DNA from: an uncultured Clostridia bacterium
GTDB lineage: Bacteria > Bacillota > Clostridia > TANB77 > CAG-508
NCBI GenBank assembly: GCA_948530865.1
Contig: CAOTKV010000001.1
Location: 338,156 to 402,155 of the forward strand
Length of the DNA stretch: 64,000 nucleotides
Direction of reading: 5' to 3'
In this document: positions 27,491-36,361 of the stretch, one piece after another
Layout: each line of letters starts with the position of its first letter
Position numbering within the stretch: position 1 is the first letter of the stretch
Made by a program: the position numbers and the translations under genes
Notes under the pieces: generated by a model
Database searches by the model: none
Seen by the model: the letters and a program-made list of their open reading frames with translations, nothing else
Told to the model about the DNA's origin: nothing

Positions 27491-28228
27491 ATCAGCTGTA
27501 ACAAGAGGTATTAAGTATTCTCTTTTTGGATTGCTCATATTTTCTAATATTTCTATTGCATTATTCTTTTTTAACAAATGAATTTTTCCAAATTCTATTT
27601 CTAAATTGTTCTTTTTTAAATATTCTAAGTATGTATTGTAATGTTTTTTCATTTCTTCTGAACTTATTTTTAAATTTGCTTTTGCAAAAATTTGAACTTT
27701 AGGTTTTTCATTTTGTTCTGTTTCATATATGTATTTTAGTTTTAAGCTACTTACTTGAGAATTATCATATAAATTAATATTTACTTCCTCCATAACTTCT
27801 CTTGAAATTGTTTTCATTATATTAACTATTCCATTTTCTATGTCTTTTTTGTCTACATTTCCGCCAGAGATTTGTAGCACATGTGGATATGACATTTTCT
27901 CATCAAGTTCTCCAATTAAATAGTAGCCATCACTTGTTTCTAATAAAGCTCCAGCGCTTATATTTATACAACTATATTCTAGCGGTAAACCAATTCTCTC
28001 ATCATATAAATAATGTGCAAAATTAGATTTTTGACATGATATATATATCTTGGTATCATTAGATTCATACTTATTTACACATGTTACTTCTCCATTATAT
28101 AATACAGGATTTTTACTTTTAAATTCTTGCCATCCTTTTTTTATTTTTTCTTTTATTTCTTCTGGTAAGATTATATTTTTATCTTCATAAGTAATTGATA
28201 TTTTTTTATTTTCAATATTTTTTATCAT
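27476..28228 (-). CDS. Nudix hydrolase-like protein
   Basis: 250 residues. The Nudix box is recognisable as GGNVDKKDIENG...ISREVMEEVNI (about 122-150), with the REVMEEVNI core matching REUXEEXGU apart from Asn for Gly. It follows GYYLIGELDEK, a typical strand before the box. Nudix enzymes hydrolyse nucleoside diphosphate derivatives. The N-terminal 85 residues (WQEFKSKNPVLYNGEVTCVN) look like the substrate-specificity region of larger Nudix proteins. Substrate unknown. Start ATG follows AGGAAG. Confidence 0.75.
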   Translation of the reverse strand: MIKNIENKKISITYEDKNIILPEEIKEKIKKGWQEFKSKNPVLYNGEVTCVNKYESNDTKIYISCQKSNFAHYLYDERIGLPLEYSCINISAGALLETSDGYYLIGELDEKMSYPHVLQISGGNVDKKDIENGIVNIMKTISREVMEEVNINLYDNSQVSSLKLKYIYETEQNEKPKVQIFAKANLKISSEEMKKHYNTYLEYLKKNNLEIEFGKIHLLKKNNAIEILENMSNPKREYLIPLVTADLSNC

Positions 28229-28270
28229 AAACTAACTTCCTTAAATAAATTTTTGTTATTATATCATAAA

Positions 28271-28336
28271 ATTGGTATTTAGTGAGTAATTTTAATTGTA
28301 TAACTTATATTTTTGTATTACTCACCAAATAACAAT
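28271..28336. repeat. 66-bp palindromic element, ends ATTGKTATTTRGTGAGTAAT
   Basis: The left arm and the inverted right arm agree at 18 of 20 positions. It lies in the gap between divergent genes. The ends resemble those of the element at 5432-5560 and, less closely, the palindrome at 12261. Confidence 0.6.
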
Positions 28337-28393
28337 TTTTAGTATTGTATTTCATATTTTTATAGTAGTATAATAATTCTAGAGGTAATCAAA

Positions 28394-28933
28394 ATGAATG
28401 TTAAATTAGAAAGTAAAATAAGTGAAGACTCAGAATTTCAAAATATTATACAAGATTTAATTCGCAATAAAACCGTTCAAGAAATGAAAAATTATAGACA
28501 ACACTTTAATACAAGTTGTTATGAGCATTGTTATGTTGCGTCTTATTATTGTTACAAGATTTGTAAAGCTTTAAAATTAGATTACAAATCAGCAGCTCGT
28601 GGAGCTATGCTTCATGATTTATTTTTGTATGATTGGAGAGTTAAAAATAATCGCTCAGGATGGCATGCTTTTACGCATGGAAAAACAGCATATGAAAATT
28701 CCTCAAAAATTTTTGAATTAAATAAAATAGAAAAAGATATGATAATTAAGCATATGTGGCCAGTTACACTTGCTATTCCTAGATATCCTCAAACTTTTAT
28801 TTTAACATTAGTTGATAAGTATTGTGCTACAATGGAATCTTTTGAAGAAATGTTTTCAGGATTTTCTGTTAGAAAAGCACTACATTATTCATACGTGTTT
28901 TTGGCTTTAGTTATTTTTAAAAGAAAGCCATAA
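28394..28933 (+). CDS. HD-domain hydrolase-like protein
   Basis: 179 residues with an HD-type metal site: HCYVASYYCYKICKALKL, RGAMLHDLFLYDW (His-Asp pair, about 77-78), HGKTAYENS and LVDKYCATMES with the late Asp. Such small HD proteins hydrolyse nucleotides or cyclic nucleotides. Start ATG follows AGAGG, with a possible promoter TTGTAT-N18-TATAAT just upstream. It is native-like in composition, though on the plus strand. The C-terminal end FLALVIFKRKP is short and hydrophobic. Confidence 0.7.
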   Translation: MNVKLESKISEDSEFQNIIQDLIRNKTVQEMKNYRQHFNTSCYEHCYVASYYCYKICKALKLDYKSAARGAMLHDLFLYDWRVKNNRSGWHAFTHGKTAYENSSKIFELNKIEKDMIIKHMWPVTLAIPRYPQTFILTLVDKYCATMESFEEMFSGFSVRKALHYSYVFLALVIFKRKP

Positions 28934-28980
28934 AAAGAAGTTAGAAACTTCTATTATAAATTACATTTCTAACTTCTTTT
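28933..28980. terminator. Bidirectional terminator inside the YkgJ-like 3' end
   Basis: A perfect 15-bp stem, AAAAGAAGTTAGAAA and its complement, with an 18-nt loop between the convergent genes. The hairpin includes the last codons of the minus-strand gene ending at 28941. Confidence 0.88.
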
Positions 28981-29561
28981 ATATTATCAAAAATCTGTTT
29001 TTCAAAATTCTTTTTTATATTATATTCTTTAAACAGAAGTTCTCTAATTCGATTTTTCTTTTCTGCTGAATAGCTGTTCCATTTTGGCTGAATTTCTTCC
29101 ATAAGTTCTATCCATTTCAAATAGACTTCTTTATTTTTCTTATAAATATTGTGATTTCCGTTAACCCATTTATTTATAGTAGTAATTTTATTTGTATCTA
29201 TTGGGCATGCTTCTGTATTTATAAATAAATCTCTTTTTACATCAATTGGCACTAATGGGAAAACAACACATTGCATAGGTTTTACTTTATTTATTTGGCA
29301 TTTGAAGTTTTTTCTATTATTAAATATACATTCCCTTTTTTCGCCAATTCCTTTTATTACAATTTCAGGCTCTTCCCCCTTTACTTCTTCTGTATAGTTA
29401 TCTAAAAACTCTTGTATAGAAATTTTTAAAAACTTACTTATTTCTAAAACATTTATTGGTGTTATTTTTATATTCCCCCTATATTCGCAACATTTCTCAC
29501 ATAAAGTACAATTTAATTTTGCTTTAGATTTTAAATTTAATATCTCGTGTGCTTCTGTCAT
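28941..29561 (-). CDS. YkgJ-family cysteine cluster protein
   Basis: 206 residues. Cys motifs CTLCEKCCEYRG (about 18-29), ECIFNNRKNFKCQINKVKPMQC (about 76-97) and EACPID define the YkgJ (UPF0153) family, thought to bind a zinc ion or iron-sulfur cluster; its biochemical role is unknown. It starts 14 nt after the mntP reading frame upstream and may be cotranscribed with it, and so could be under the same Mn2+ riboswitch. Confidence 0.85.
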   Translation of the reverse strand: MTEAHEILNLKSKAKLNCTLCEKCCEYRGNIKITPINVLEISKFLKISIQEFLDNYTEEVKGEEPEIVIKGIGEKRECIFNNRKNFKCQINKVKPMQCVVFPLVPIDVKRDLFINTEACPIDTNKITTINKWVNGNHNIYKKNKEVYLKWIELMEEIQPKWNSYSAEKKNRIRELLFKEYNIKKNFEKQIFDNIKEVRNVIYNRSF

Positions 29562-29574
29562 TTGTTTCTCCTAA

Positions 29575-30180
29575 TTAATTTAATATGTAATCATTATAAT
29601 TATATATTATTATTTTGTCTATAAAATATTTAGATGCTCTAATAATATTTTTATACCTAATAAAATTAGTACTAAACCGTCCTGCAAATTCTGCTTTGTT
29701 TTGATATTTGTTTCCAAATTTATTTCCTATTTTAACACCTATTAATGATAATATAAATGTTACTATTCCTATTATCAAAACTGATATTGTAATATCTACA
29801 TTTAATATTGCAAATGTTATTCCAACAGCTAATGCATCTATACTAGTTGCTATTGCTAAGACTATCATTGTTTTAAAATCAACATTATCATTGCATTTTT
29901 CAAGTTCATCATCAAATGATTCTTTAATCATATTTCCACCAATAAATCCAAGTAATATAAATGCAATCCAGTGATCAACATGAGAAACAAAATCTTCAAA
30001 TGTTGTTCCTAAAAAATATCCTATAACAGGCATTAGTGCTTGGAAACCTCCAAAATAAATAGCTATTATAATTGCTTTTTTCCAATTTAATTTTTTCATT
30101 GATAATCCTTTACATATAGAAACTGCAAATGCATCCATTGCAAGGCTTATTCCAATTAGAAATATTTCAATTAGTCCCAT
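29575..30180 (-). CDS. mntP: Manganese efflux pump MntP with a C-terminal frameshift
   Basis: MntP exports Mn2+ across the membrane. Helices and motifs fit: [17 protein letters not shown] (9-25), [30 protein letters not shown], with the paired Asp in the membrane. After KAEFAG (about residue 167) the frame changes to a non-family RFSTNF tail. Dropping one base at about 29679 restores [17 protein letters not shown], the expected last helix, with a stop at 29619 and a total of 186 residues, the normal length. So the gene carries a one-base insertion, real or a sequencing error. It sits under a yybP-ykoY riboswitch. Confidence 0.92.
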   Translation of the reverse strand: MGLIEIFLIGISLAMDAFAVSICKGLSMKKLNWKKAIIIAIYFGGFQALMPVIGYFLGTTFEDFVSHVDHWIAFILLGFIGGNMIKESFDDELEKCNDNVDFKTMIVLAIATSIDALAVGITFAILNVDITISVLIIGIVTFILSLIGVKIGNKFGNKYQNKAEFAGRFSTNFIRYKNIIRASKYFIDKIIIYNYNDYILN

Positions 30181-30240
30181 TTTACTCCTCCATATTTAAT
30201 ATATATTTAAAGATATGATTAATATGTTTGACCTTTACAC

Positions 30241-30360
30241 AAAAAAGAGACTATGTTTGCTATGTTTTAGCAAACAAGTCTCATTATTTAAAGTAAAGCC
30301 AGATATATAAATATCAGTATGTTGACTTTACTACTTTTATAGCCAATTACTCCCTCATTT
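30241..30360 (-). ncRNA. yybP-ykoY manganese riboswitch with terminator
   Basis: On the minus strand the leader of mntP reads AAATGAGGGAGTAATTGGC, then GTCAACATACTGATAT and ATATCTGGCTTTACTTT (30360-30290), closely following the aptamer landmarks of the yybP-ykoY class that senses Mn2+. Next comes a strong hairpin, GAGACTTGTTTGC/GCAAACATAGTCTC, with six T's (30282-30241), the likely expression platform: antitermination when Mn2+ binds. The gene it precedes, a Mn2+ exporter, is the classic target, which supports the call. Confidence 0.88.
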
Positions 30361-30400
30361 CTGTTACTATTATAACGTAACGGTTAATTATAATCAAGTA

Positions 30401-32440
30401 TTAATATGCAACAATTAAATCATCATTATTATTTTCTTCATTTACTAATTCTAATTCATTCAACTTTTCAAATGTATTTAAGTTATATGAAATTATTCCA
30501 TTATAATGTAATGTGTATAATGTATCTTCTATATAAATTGCTCTTTCTATTCCATTGAAGTCTTTATTATTTAAGATTTCTGCATATTTTTCAAAACCAT
30601 TTTCTAAATCAATTTTGAATATTTCTAGTCTGTTTTGACTATCATAGCTAACTGGAAATCCTATTAGATTGTCAGATTTTTTATAGAATAATGATTTATG
30701 ATTATATAATATTTCTGAGTGAACATATTCAGTACCAATATCTATACTAAACATTTCTTTTGGATTTTCTACATCAGATACATCAAACATAGACATTTTC
30801 ATGTTATCATTTGTTATTCCACCATGACCATTAGATTTTGTATTGTAACCAATTCCTATTATATGATTTTCATCATATGGATGTAAGTATGAACTATATC
30901 CTGGTATTTTTAATTCACCTTTAATTTGTGGATTTGTTGGGTCTGATAAATCTATTACAAATAATGGGTCTATTTGTTTGAATGTTACAATATATCCAAT
31001 TTTTCCTATAAATCTTACTGAATAAATTTGTTCGTCTTTTGCTAAGTCATCTATTCTTCCGATTTCTTTTAAATTTTTATCTAAAACATATAACCTATTT
31101 GAGTATTTAATCTCAGGAACTTTAGTGATTGGAACACCATCTGCATCTCCTACAATTTCTTCCTCTCCTTCTCTTATTGTATATGTTGTAGCAAGTCTTA
31201 AATTTCCTTCATATTCATCCATTGAAAATTGATTATTTAGATAACCTTCAACTTCGCCTTTGGCTTGTAAGACAATTTGTGAACCAGTTAAAGAAAATTT
31301 ATAAATTGTTGTATTTGCATTCCAATTATTATCATAAACAGTTTGAGATAAGTATAAATTATTTTCGCTTGCATATACATCTTCACTTGCTCCAAAAAAA
31401 GTTTCTACACTTATTTCTTCATTATTATTGATATTAAATCCACCAATTAACATATAATTCTTGTCATCTGTTCCTATAAAATATGCAATATCTGTACAGT
31501 CTATACTTCTTGTTTTTTGTTCTGTAATTGAATCTTGAACTCTTGGTAATAGTTCTTCTTCTTCTATTCCATCATAATAATAAACAGCTTTTCTACTAAT
31601 AATAAATACATTATCTCCTATCATTCTGGAATTCATGTAATTACCGTCTAATCCAACTTCTCTAATGATTTTTGGAGTTTCTTTATTAGATATATCATAA
31701 ACAATTGCTTTTGCTAAATTAGTACTTGTTATTCTTGCAGTATCTGAATAAACAGCCATTTTAGCATTTTCTACTTCTGCCATATCTTCTTCATAATCAT
31801 TTCTGTTTACTACTTCTTCATATTCATAAAAGTTTCCTAAAACAATTAATTTATCATTATTAATAAAAATTTCTCTAGGGTTAAATCCCTTTTTATCTTC
31901 TCTTATTTTAATATCTGAAATTATTTTTAATTCTTTGCTATCAACAATAAAAACTTTATTTCCTGTTACATAATAAATGTAATTTCCATCTGTTTTTACA
32001 ATATCTGCTTCATCAACATTATCAACTTGTACATTTGTTTTTGAATAATCACCACTTCCTGTATCTGAGTTTTCTTCTACTGATTCTTTTTGTTCTAAAT
32101 CATTTACACTAAGTGTTACATCAGTTTTCATTGTTGCATTTCTATAATAACTTCCATTTTCATGTAAAGCCTCTTTTAGTTCTTTCATATCTTTAAATCT
32201 AGGCAAATCATTTTTTATAGTAATAGCTATATTTTCTGTATTTGAATCTTCTGAATTATAATTCTCAAATTCAAAAATTCCAATAGAAAAGATTATTAAA
32301 ATTACTGCTACACTAGATAATATTTTTATGTAAGATATTTTATTTTGTTTAGTTTGTTTCATTTTTCTTATAGTTTTTTCTTTTAATTCATTACTTGCAT
32401 GTATTTGATCTATTGCATTTTTATAATTATCTTTATTCAT
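30401..32440 (-). CDS. Probable anti-sigma factor with extracellular beta-propeller domain
   Basis: 679 residues: a short cytoplasmic N-terminus (about 1-35), one membrane segment (SYIKILSSVAVILIIFSIGIF), then a large external domain resembling the secreted beta-propeller family PF09826 (VDNVDEADIVKTDGNYIYYV, SRMIGDNVFIISRKAVYYYD, YSVRFIGKIGYIVTFKQIDPLFVIDLSDPTNP). The ATG at 32440 after GGAGG overlaps the sigma gene stop by 8 nt (ATGAATAA), so translational coupling is likely. Sigma partner plus membrane helix suggests an anti-sigma whose propeller senses an outside signal, loosely like RsgI-type proteins; that role is inferred. Confidence 0.75.
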   Translation of the reverse strand: MNKDNYKNAIDQIHASNELKEKTIRKMKQTKQNKISYIKILSSVAVILIIFSIGIFEFENYNSEDSNTENIAITIKNDLPRFKDMKELKEALHENGSYYRNATMKTDVTLSVNDLEQKESVEENSDTGSGDYSKTNVQVDNVDEADIVKTDGNYIYYVTGNKVFIVDSKELKIISDIKIREDKKGFNPREIFINNDKLIVLGNFYEYEEVVNRNDYEEDMAEVENAKMAVYSDTARITSTNLAKAIVYDISNKETPKIIREVGLDGNYMNSRMIGDNVFIISRKAVYYYDGIEEEELLPRVQDSITEQKTRSIDCTDIAYFIGTDDKNYMLIGGFNINNNEEISVETFFGASEDVYASENNLYLSQTVYDNNWNANTTIYKFSLTGSQIVLQAKGEVEGYLNNQFSMDEYEGNLRLATTYTIREGEEEIVGDADGVPITKVPEIKYSNRLYVLDKNLKEIGRIDDLAKDEQIYSVRFIGKIGYIVTFKQIDPLFVIDLSDPTNPQIKGELKIPGYSSYLHPYDENHIIGIGYNTKSNGHGGITNDNMKMSMFDVSDVENPKEMFSIDIGTEYVHSEILYNHKSLFYKKSDNLIGFPVSYDSQNRLEIFKIDLENGFEKYAEILNNKDFNGIERAIYIEDTLYTLHYNGIISYNLNTFEKLNELELVNEENNNDDLIVAY

Positions 32441-32894
32441 CTTCAAAACCTCCTTCTAATTTTTCCTTTAAGATTTCTCTTGCTCTAAAAAGCCAAGTTT
32501 TAATAGTTCCTTCACTTTTCTTCATTAATTTTGAAATTTCTTTTACTTTGTATCCCTCATAATATAATAAATATATTACTGTTCTATAATTTTGAGGTAG
32601 TTCACAGACTACTGAATAAACGTCTTCTTCTTCTTTTGTTTCAAAAATCATATTTTCGTCTAAATTAATAACTCTTTTATTCCATACATTACGTTTTAAA
32701 TTTTTGGTTAAGTTAATTGTAACTCTAATAAACCAAGCTTTTTCGTGTTCACTATTTTCAAATTTAGGATGTTTTTCACTGTATACCATAAATACATCTT
32801 GAAAAATATCTTCAGCATTTTCAATTGTGCCACATCTGGTTAATGCAATTCTATAAACCATATTAGAGTATTTTTCTACTATTTCGTTTATCAT
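32433..32894 (-). CDS. ECF-type RNA polymerase sigma factor
   Basis: 153 residues with region 2 (YSNMVYRIALTRCGTIENAEDIFQDVFMVYSEKHPKF) and region 4 (LPQNYRTVIYLLYYEGYKVKEISKLMKKSEGTIKTWLFRAREILKEKL). Start ATG 32894 follows TAGGAGG. It forms a coupled pair with the propeller-bearing protein. It is not closely similar to the sigma factor at 18916, which has a distinct region 4. Confidence 0.92.
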   Translation of the reverse strand: MINEIVEKYSNMVYRIALTRCGTIENAEDIFQDVFMVYSEKHPKFENSEHEKAWFIRVTINLTKNLKRNVWNKRVINLDENMIFETKEEEDVYSVVCELPQNYRTVIYLLYYEGYKVKEISKLMKKSEGTIKTWLFRAREILKEKLEGGFEDE

Positions 32895-32950
32895 ATTTAC
32901 CTCCTATCTATTAAGAATACACATTAGAAGTTGTTTTGGTTTCAAAAATT

Positions 32951-33823
32951 TTAAATTTTTTTCCATATCATTTTATTATTTTTAAATTCATATGAAACTT
33001 TTTCATTATCATATAAATAAGATAAGTATGATTTTATTGTACTTCCTATAAGAACATATTGATTTGTATTCATTGTTAAATTGTAGAAGTCGAAAATTTC
33101 TTTTAGGATTTCTTCAAAGGTTTTTTCTGTTTCACAAATTTGAGTAATTTTATTTAAAATTTCATAGATTTTATTTTCATTTAACTCAATTAAATTACTT
33201 ATATCATGTGTTGCTAAGCAATGCGAAGGAATATATAAATTACCATTAAGTGTTTTTAACATATTTAAAGTGTTCAAATATTCTTTAATATCATAAATAA
33301 AAAATAAATGATATTTCTCAATTGTTTCTCTACTAAATAATGCATCTGCAAGAAAGTATATATTGTCAGATGTCTTTATTCCAATCATGTCAAAAAAGTG
33401 TCCTTTTAAATTTATATATTCTAATCCTTCTGGTAAATTAGTGTTAATATTCTCTACATATGATTCTTTTGCCAATAGAAATTTATTTTTTAAGTCTTTA
33501 AATGGATATCCACCATATAGAAAAGATGGTTCTAATATTGGATTTTCTGTAAAATTCTTTTCGATACCATATGTAAATATTTTACAGTTTGTTCTATCTT
33601 GAATTATTTTATTTCCGCCAATATGATCTGCATTTGAATGTGTATTTATAATTCCTTTTATATTCCATCTCTGTTCATTAACTATCTTTAATATTTTCTT
33701 TCCAGCATCTTTATCATTTCCAGAATCTATAATATATACATTTTCTTCATCAATTTTATAAATACCAATATTGGTAGGATTTTTTATATAATAAGTTTTT
33801 TCACCTATTTGTATAAGTTCCAT
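32951..33823 (-). CDS. MBL-fold metallo-hydrolase
   Basis: 290 residues. The metallo-beta-lactamase fold is shown by VYIIDSGNDKD, the metal motif NTHSNADHIGG (about 60-70, HxNxDH variant of HxHxDH), LKGHFFDMIGIKT and FLADALFS, plus a late His (IPSHCLATHD). Such enzymes hydrolyse thioesters, phosphoesters or lactones; nothing here fixes the substrate. The Asn in place of the second His is a departure that may alter the metal site. Eleven nucleotides separate it from the VanY-like gene upstream, so the two may be cotranscribed. Confidence 0.82.
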   Translation of the reverse strand: MELIQIGEKTYYIKNPTNIGIYKIDEENVYIIDSGNDKDAGKKILKIVNEQRWNIKGIINTHSNADHIGGNKIIQDRTNCKIFTYGIEKNFTENPILEPSFLYGGYPFKDLKNKFLLAKESYVENINTNLPEGLEYINLKGHFFDMIGIKTSDNIYFLADALFSRETIEKYHLFFIYDIKEYLNTLNMLKTLNGNLYIPSHCLATHDISNLIELNENKIYEILNKITQICETEKTFEEILKEIFDFYNLTMNTNQYVLIGSTIKSYLSYLYDNEKVSYEFKNNKMIWKKI

Positions 33824-33833
33824 AGCTCCTCCT

Positions 33834-34586
33834 TTATTTTAAAGATAAATATTCTATGTATTCTTCTAGACACATATCTAAATTATTTATTGTTTTGGCA
33901 TGTTCAACTCCAACATATCTCCAATGCCATGGCTCATAATCTACTTTAGTTATATTTTCTTTATCTTTTCTATATCTTAAAATAAATCCATAATTTTCAG
34001 CATTTTCCTCAAGCCATTTGTATGCAGGTGTTTTGTCAAAATCATAATTGACATAATTAAAATCTATAGCAAGTCCAAGATTATGTTCGCTAGTTCCAGG
34101 TTTGTTTATGTTTTTTTGTGTTAGTAATTCTGCGTTTTCTGGGGTTTCACCATTTTGTATATATTCATTAATTTTTTCATTATATACTTCTGATTGATAA
34201 TCAACACTTCTAAAAGCTGACTGTACCCAAGCGTTATTTATCTTGTCCTCTTTCATATCATTTAACATTTGATTTAATTCATCTACTATTCTTGAATCTA
34301 CTTCTCTATATTTATCTATTTTTGTTAGATTAAGTTCATAATTTTCAGGAAGTGAATGTTCGAAATTTACTAATGTAATTCTCCAGTCATCAATTTCTTT
34401 TCTAATTTCAACAGCATTATCTTCGTTTAATATTACATCAAATACTTCATTTGTAATAGTATTTTCTGTTTGTGTGTTATCTAAAGTGTTTGTAGGTGAT
34501 TCTTTTTTAGAAAATTTATATTTTAAAAGGAATATAAATATTAGAAAAAATAAAATAAATATTATTACTTTAAATAATTTTTTCAT
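33834..34586 (-). CDS. D-alanyl-D-alanine carboxypeptidase, VanY/M15B type
   Basis: 250 residues with an N-terminal membrane anchor (about 5-23) and a VanY-type zinc peptidase domain: VQSAFRSVDYQSEVYN, KPGTSEHNLGLAIDFNYV (His and Asp zinc ligands) and EPWHWRYVG (late His). These enzymes trim the terminal D-Ala from peptidoglycan stems outside the membrane. Housekeeping wall maturation is more likely than glycopeptide resistance, since no vanHAX-type genes are near. Start ATG after GGAGG at a slightly long distance. Confidence 0.92.
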   Translation of the reverse strand: MKKLFKVIIFILFFLIFIFLLKYKFSKKESPTNTLDNTQTENTITNEVFDVILNEDNAVEIRKEIDDWRITLVNFEHSLPENYELNLTKIDKYREVDSRIVDELNQMLNDMKEDKINNAWVQSAFRSVDYQSEVYNEKINEYIQNGETPENAELLTQKNINKPGTSEHNLGLAIDFNYVNYDFDKTPAYKWLEENAENYGFILRYRKDKENITKVDYEPWHWRYVGVEHAKTINNLDMCLEEYIEYLSLK

Positions 34587-34727
34587 ATGTATCCCTCCTA
34601 TCTATTATTTGTGAGATGATTATATCATATAATTAGTGTAAAATTAAAGAAATTTAATTTATCTTTTCATTGACAAAAAAACTAATCATTTATATATTAA
34701 CTTTAAGATTATTTTAGGAGATATTTT

Positions 34728-36281
34728 ATGGAAGAAATTGTTGTGTTTTCTGAGATTAAAGTTTTAATTTTAGCAATTATAGCAACTTTAATTTTTACAG
34801 GAATTCTTAAATATAAAAAAATTTCAAAAGAAAAAGCAAAAGGTTTTTTCTTAATTTATATACTCTTTATTATTAGTTTAGGTATTTTGTATTATTTTAA
34901 AGGAATGTTTATTCCATCTCATCTTTTTTCATGTGTTTGGGTTGTATTTAGTATACTTAGTATTTTTATTTTAAAGAAACTGAAAATTTATGAAACAAAA
35001 TTTGGAATATTTTTTGTTTTTTTATCAATATTTGCTGTTCAGCTTGGTTATATAGCCTATACTCCGTTTTGGGCTAGACAACATGATAGTAGAGACTTTA
35101 TGAATTATCAATTTGGTGGTCATTTTGGTTATATTGGTTATATATTTTTTAATAATCATTTGCCTATTGGTAATCCAACTGATTATTGGTGTTTTTTCAA
35201 TCCACCGCTTTTTTATATAGTATCAGCACTTTTTATGAAATTTCAAATGCTTTTTAACTTTACTATTGAACAAGGTTTAGAAAATCTTCAAATATTATCA
35301 GCTTTATATACTATTGTTTTTATAATTTATGTATATAGAATTTTAAAAGAAGTAAATATAAAGAAAGTTATAATACCATTAATATTATTTGTTGGTCTTT
35401 CTCCTGCAATAGTTATAATGTCTGGAAGCTTAAATAATGATATTTTATCAATAATGTTATCTACAATGGCGATATTTTATTGTATTAAATGGTATCAAAC
35501 TGATTTGCTAAGTGATTTAATAAAAATTGCAATTACTATTTCTCTTGCAATTATGACTAAAATTAGTACAGCCCTTATTGCAGTTGCAATTGCTATAGTT
35601 TTTTTGGTCAAAGTTATCAAAAATAGAAATGATATAAAAAGATATGTAAAATATTTTTCAATTTTTGCATTAATTTCATTACCAATAGGATTATGGTTTC
35701 CTATTAAAAACCTTATTTTGTATAATATTCCTATTACATATGTTCAATCAGTTGATGAAGATAATGATGCAAATATTTCTAAATATTCAATTTTGGAAAG
35801 ATTATTTTATGTACAAGATGGACAATTAGAAAGTATTAATATAAATATGAGTAAAGAAAAAGCTGAATATAATATTTTACTAACAACATTAAAATCATAT
35901 ATTGTTGATGAACAAATTGATTATGAAAATAGTGGTACTTTAAAGGTAATAATTCCATTAATTTTTATATGCCTAGCAATAATATCAATTTTATTTGTAA
36001 TAAATTTAGTATATGTTTTGAAAAATTATAAGGAAATTAATAATGGCTGGATTTTATTTTTCTTATTATTATTTGTTTTAGAAATAATATCATATCTAAA
36101 ATTTTGTTTTGATTATCCATTTACTTTCACAATGAATTTTAGATACATAGTTCCTACTTTAATTTCATATACAGTCATAACTGGAACTGCTTGTGAAAAA
36201 AATAATAAATTATTAACAATAAATACATCAATAATAATTATATTTGTTTTATTATCAATATTTATGTTTACTGAAATTTAG
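34728..36281 (+). CDS. GT-C-like integral membrane glycosyltransferase
   Basis: 517 residues with about 11-12 membrane helices. The first external loop contains RQHDSRDFMNYQFGGHFGYIGYIFFNN and PTDYWCFFNPPLFYI, an acidic-loop pattern typical of GT-C/PMT-like enzymes that use lipid-linked sugar donors; later SPAIVIMSGSLNNDILSIML fits ArnT/PMT-type proteins. The acceptor is unknown. ATG follows TAGGAGA. The last codons GAA-ATT-TAG lie inside a copy of the REP-like repeat, so the repeat provides the end of the protein. Confidence 0.7.
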   Translation: MEEIVVFSEIKVLILAIIATLIFTGILKYKKISKEKAKGFFLIYILFIISLGILYYFKGMFIPSHLFSCVWVVFSILSIFILKKLKIYETKFGIFFVFLSIFAVQLGYIAYTPFWARQHDSRDFMNYQFGGHFGYIGYIFFNNHLPIGNPTDYWCFFNPPLFYIVSALFMKFQMLFNFTIEQGLENLQILSALYTIVFIIYVYRILKEVNIKKVIIPLILFVGLSPAIVIMSGSLNNDILSIMLSTMAIFYCIKWYQTDLLSDLIKIAITISLAIMTKISTALIAVAIAIVFLVKVIKNRNDIKRYVKYFSIFALISLPIGLWFPIKNLILYNIPITYVQSVDEDNDANISKYSILERLFYVQDGQLESININMSKEKAEYNILLTTLKSYIVDEQIDYENSGTLKVIIPLIFICLAIISILFVINLVYVLKNYKEINNGWILFFLLLFVLEIISYLKFCFDYPFTFTMNFRYIVPTLISYTVITGTACEKNNKLLTINTSIIIIFVLLSIFMFTEI

Positions 36282-36300
36282 GGTCAGTCGAAAAATTTCA
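36272..36300 (-). repeat. REP-like palindrome, copy 3, overlapping a stop codon
   Basis: TGAAATTT/AAATTTCA arms, centre AGGGTCAGTCG. The stop of the GT-C gene (36279-36281) is part of the repeat (GAAATTTAG). Confidence 0.85.
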
Positions 36301-36318
36301 TTTTCAATTTATAATTAA

Positions 36319-36360
36319 GAGAGGTCTTAAAATGTTACTTTTAAGACCTCTCATTTTTTG
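36319..36360. terminator. Bidirectional terminator
   Basis: GAGAGGTCTTAAAA/TTTTAAGACCTCTC stem with a short loop, then ATTTTTTG, between convergent genes. Confidence 0.87.
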
Positions 36361-36361
36361 A

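Noticed and set aside
34728..36281. AI-2E or ABC permease identity for the 517-aa membrane protein
   Set aside because: The HDSRDF external-loop motif and helix pattern fit GT-C enzymes better; no ATPase is adjacent.
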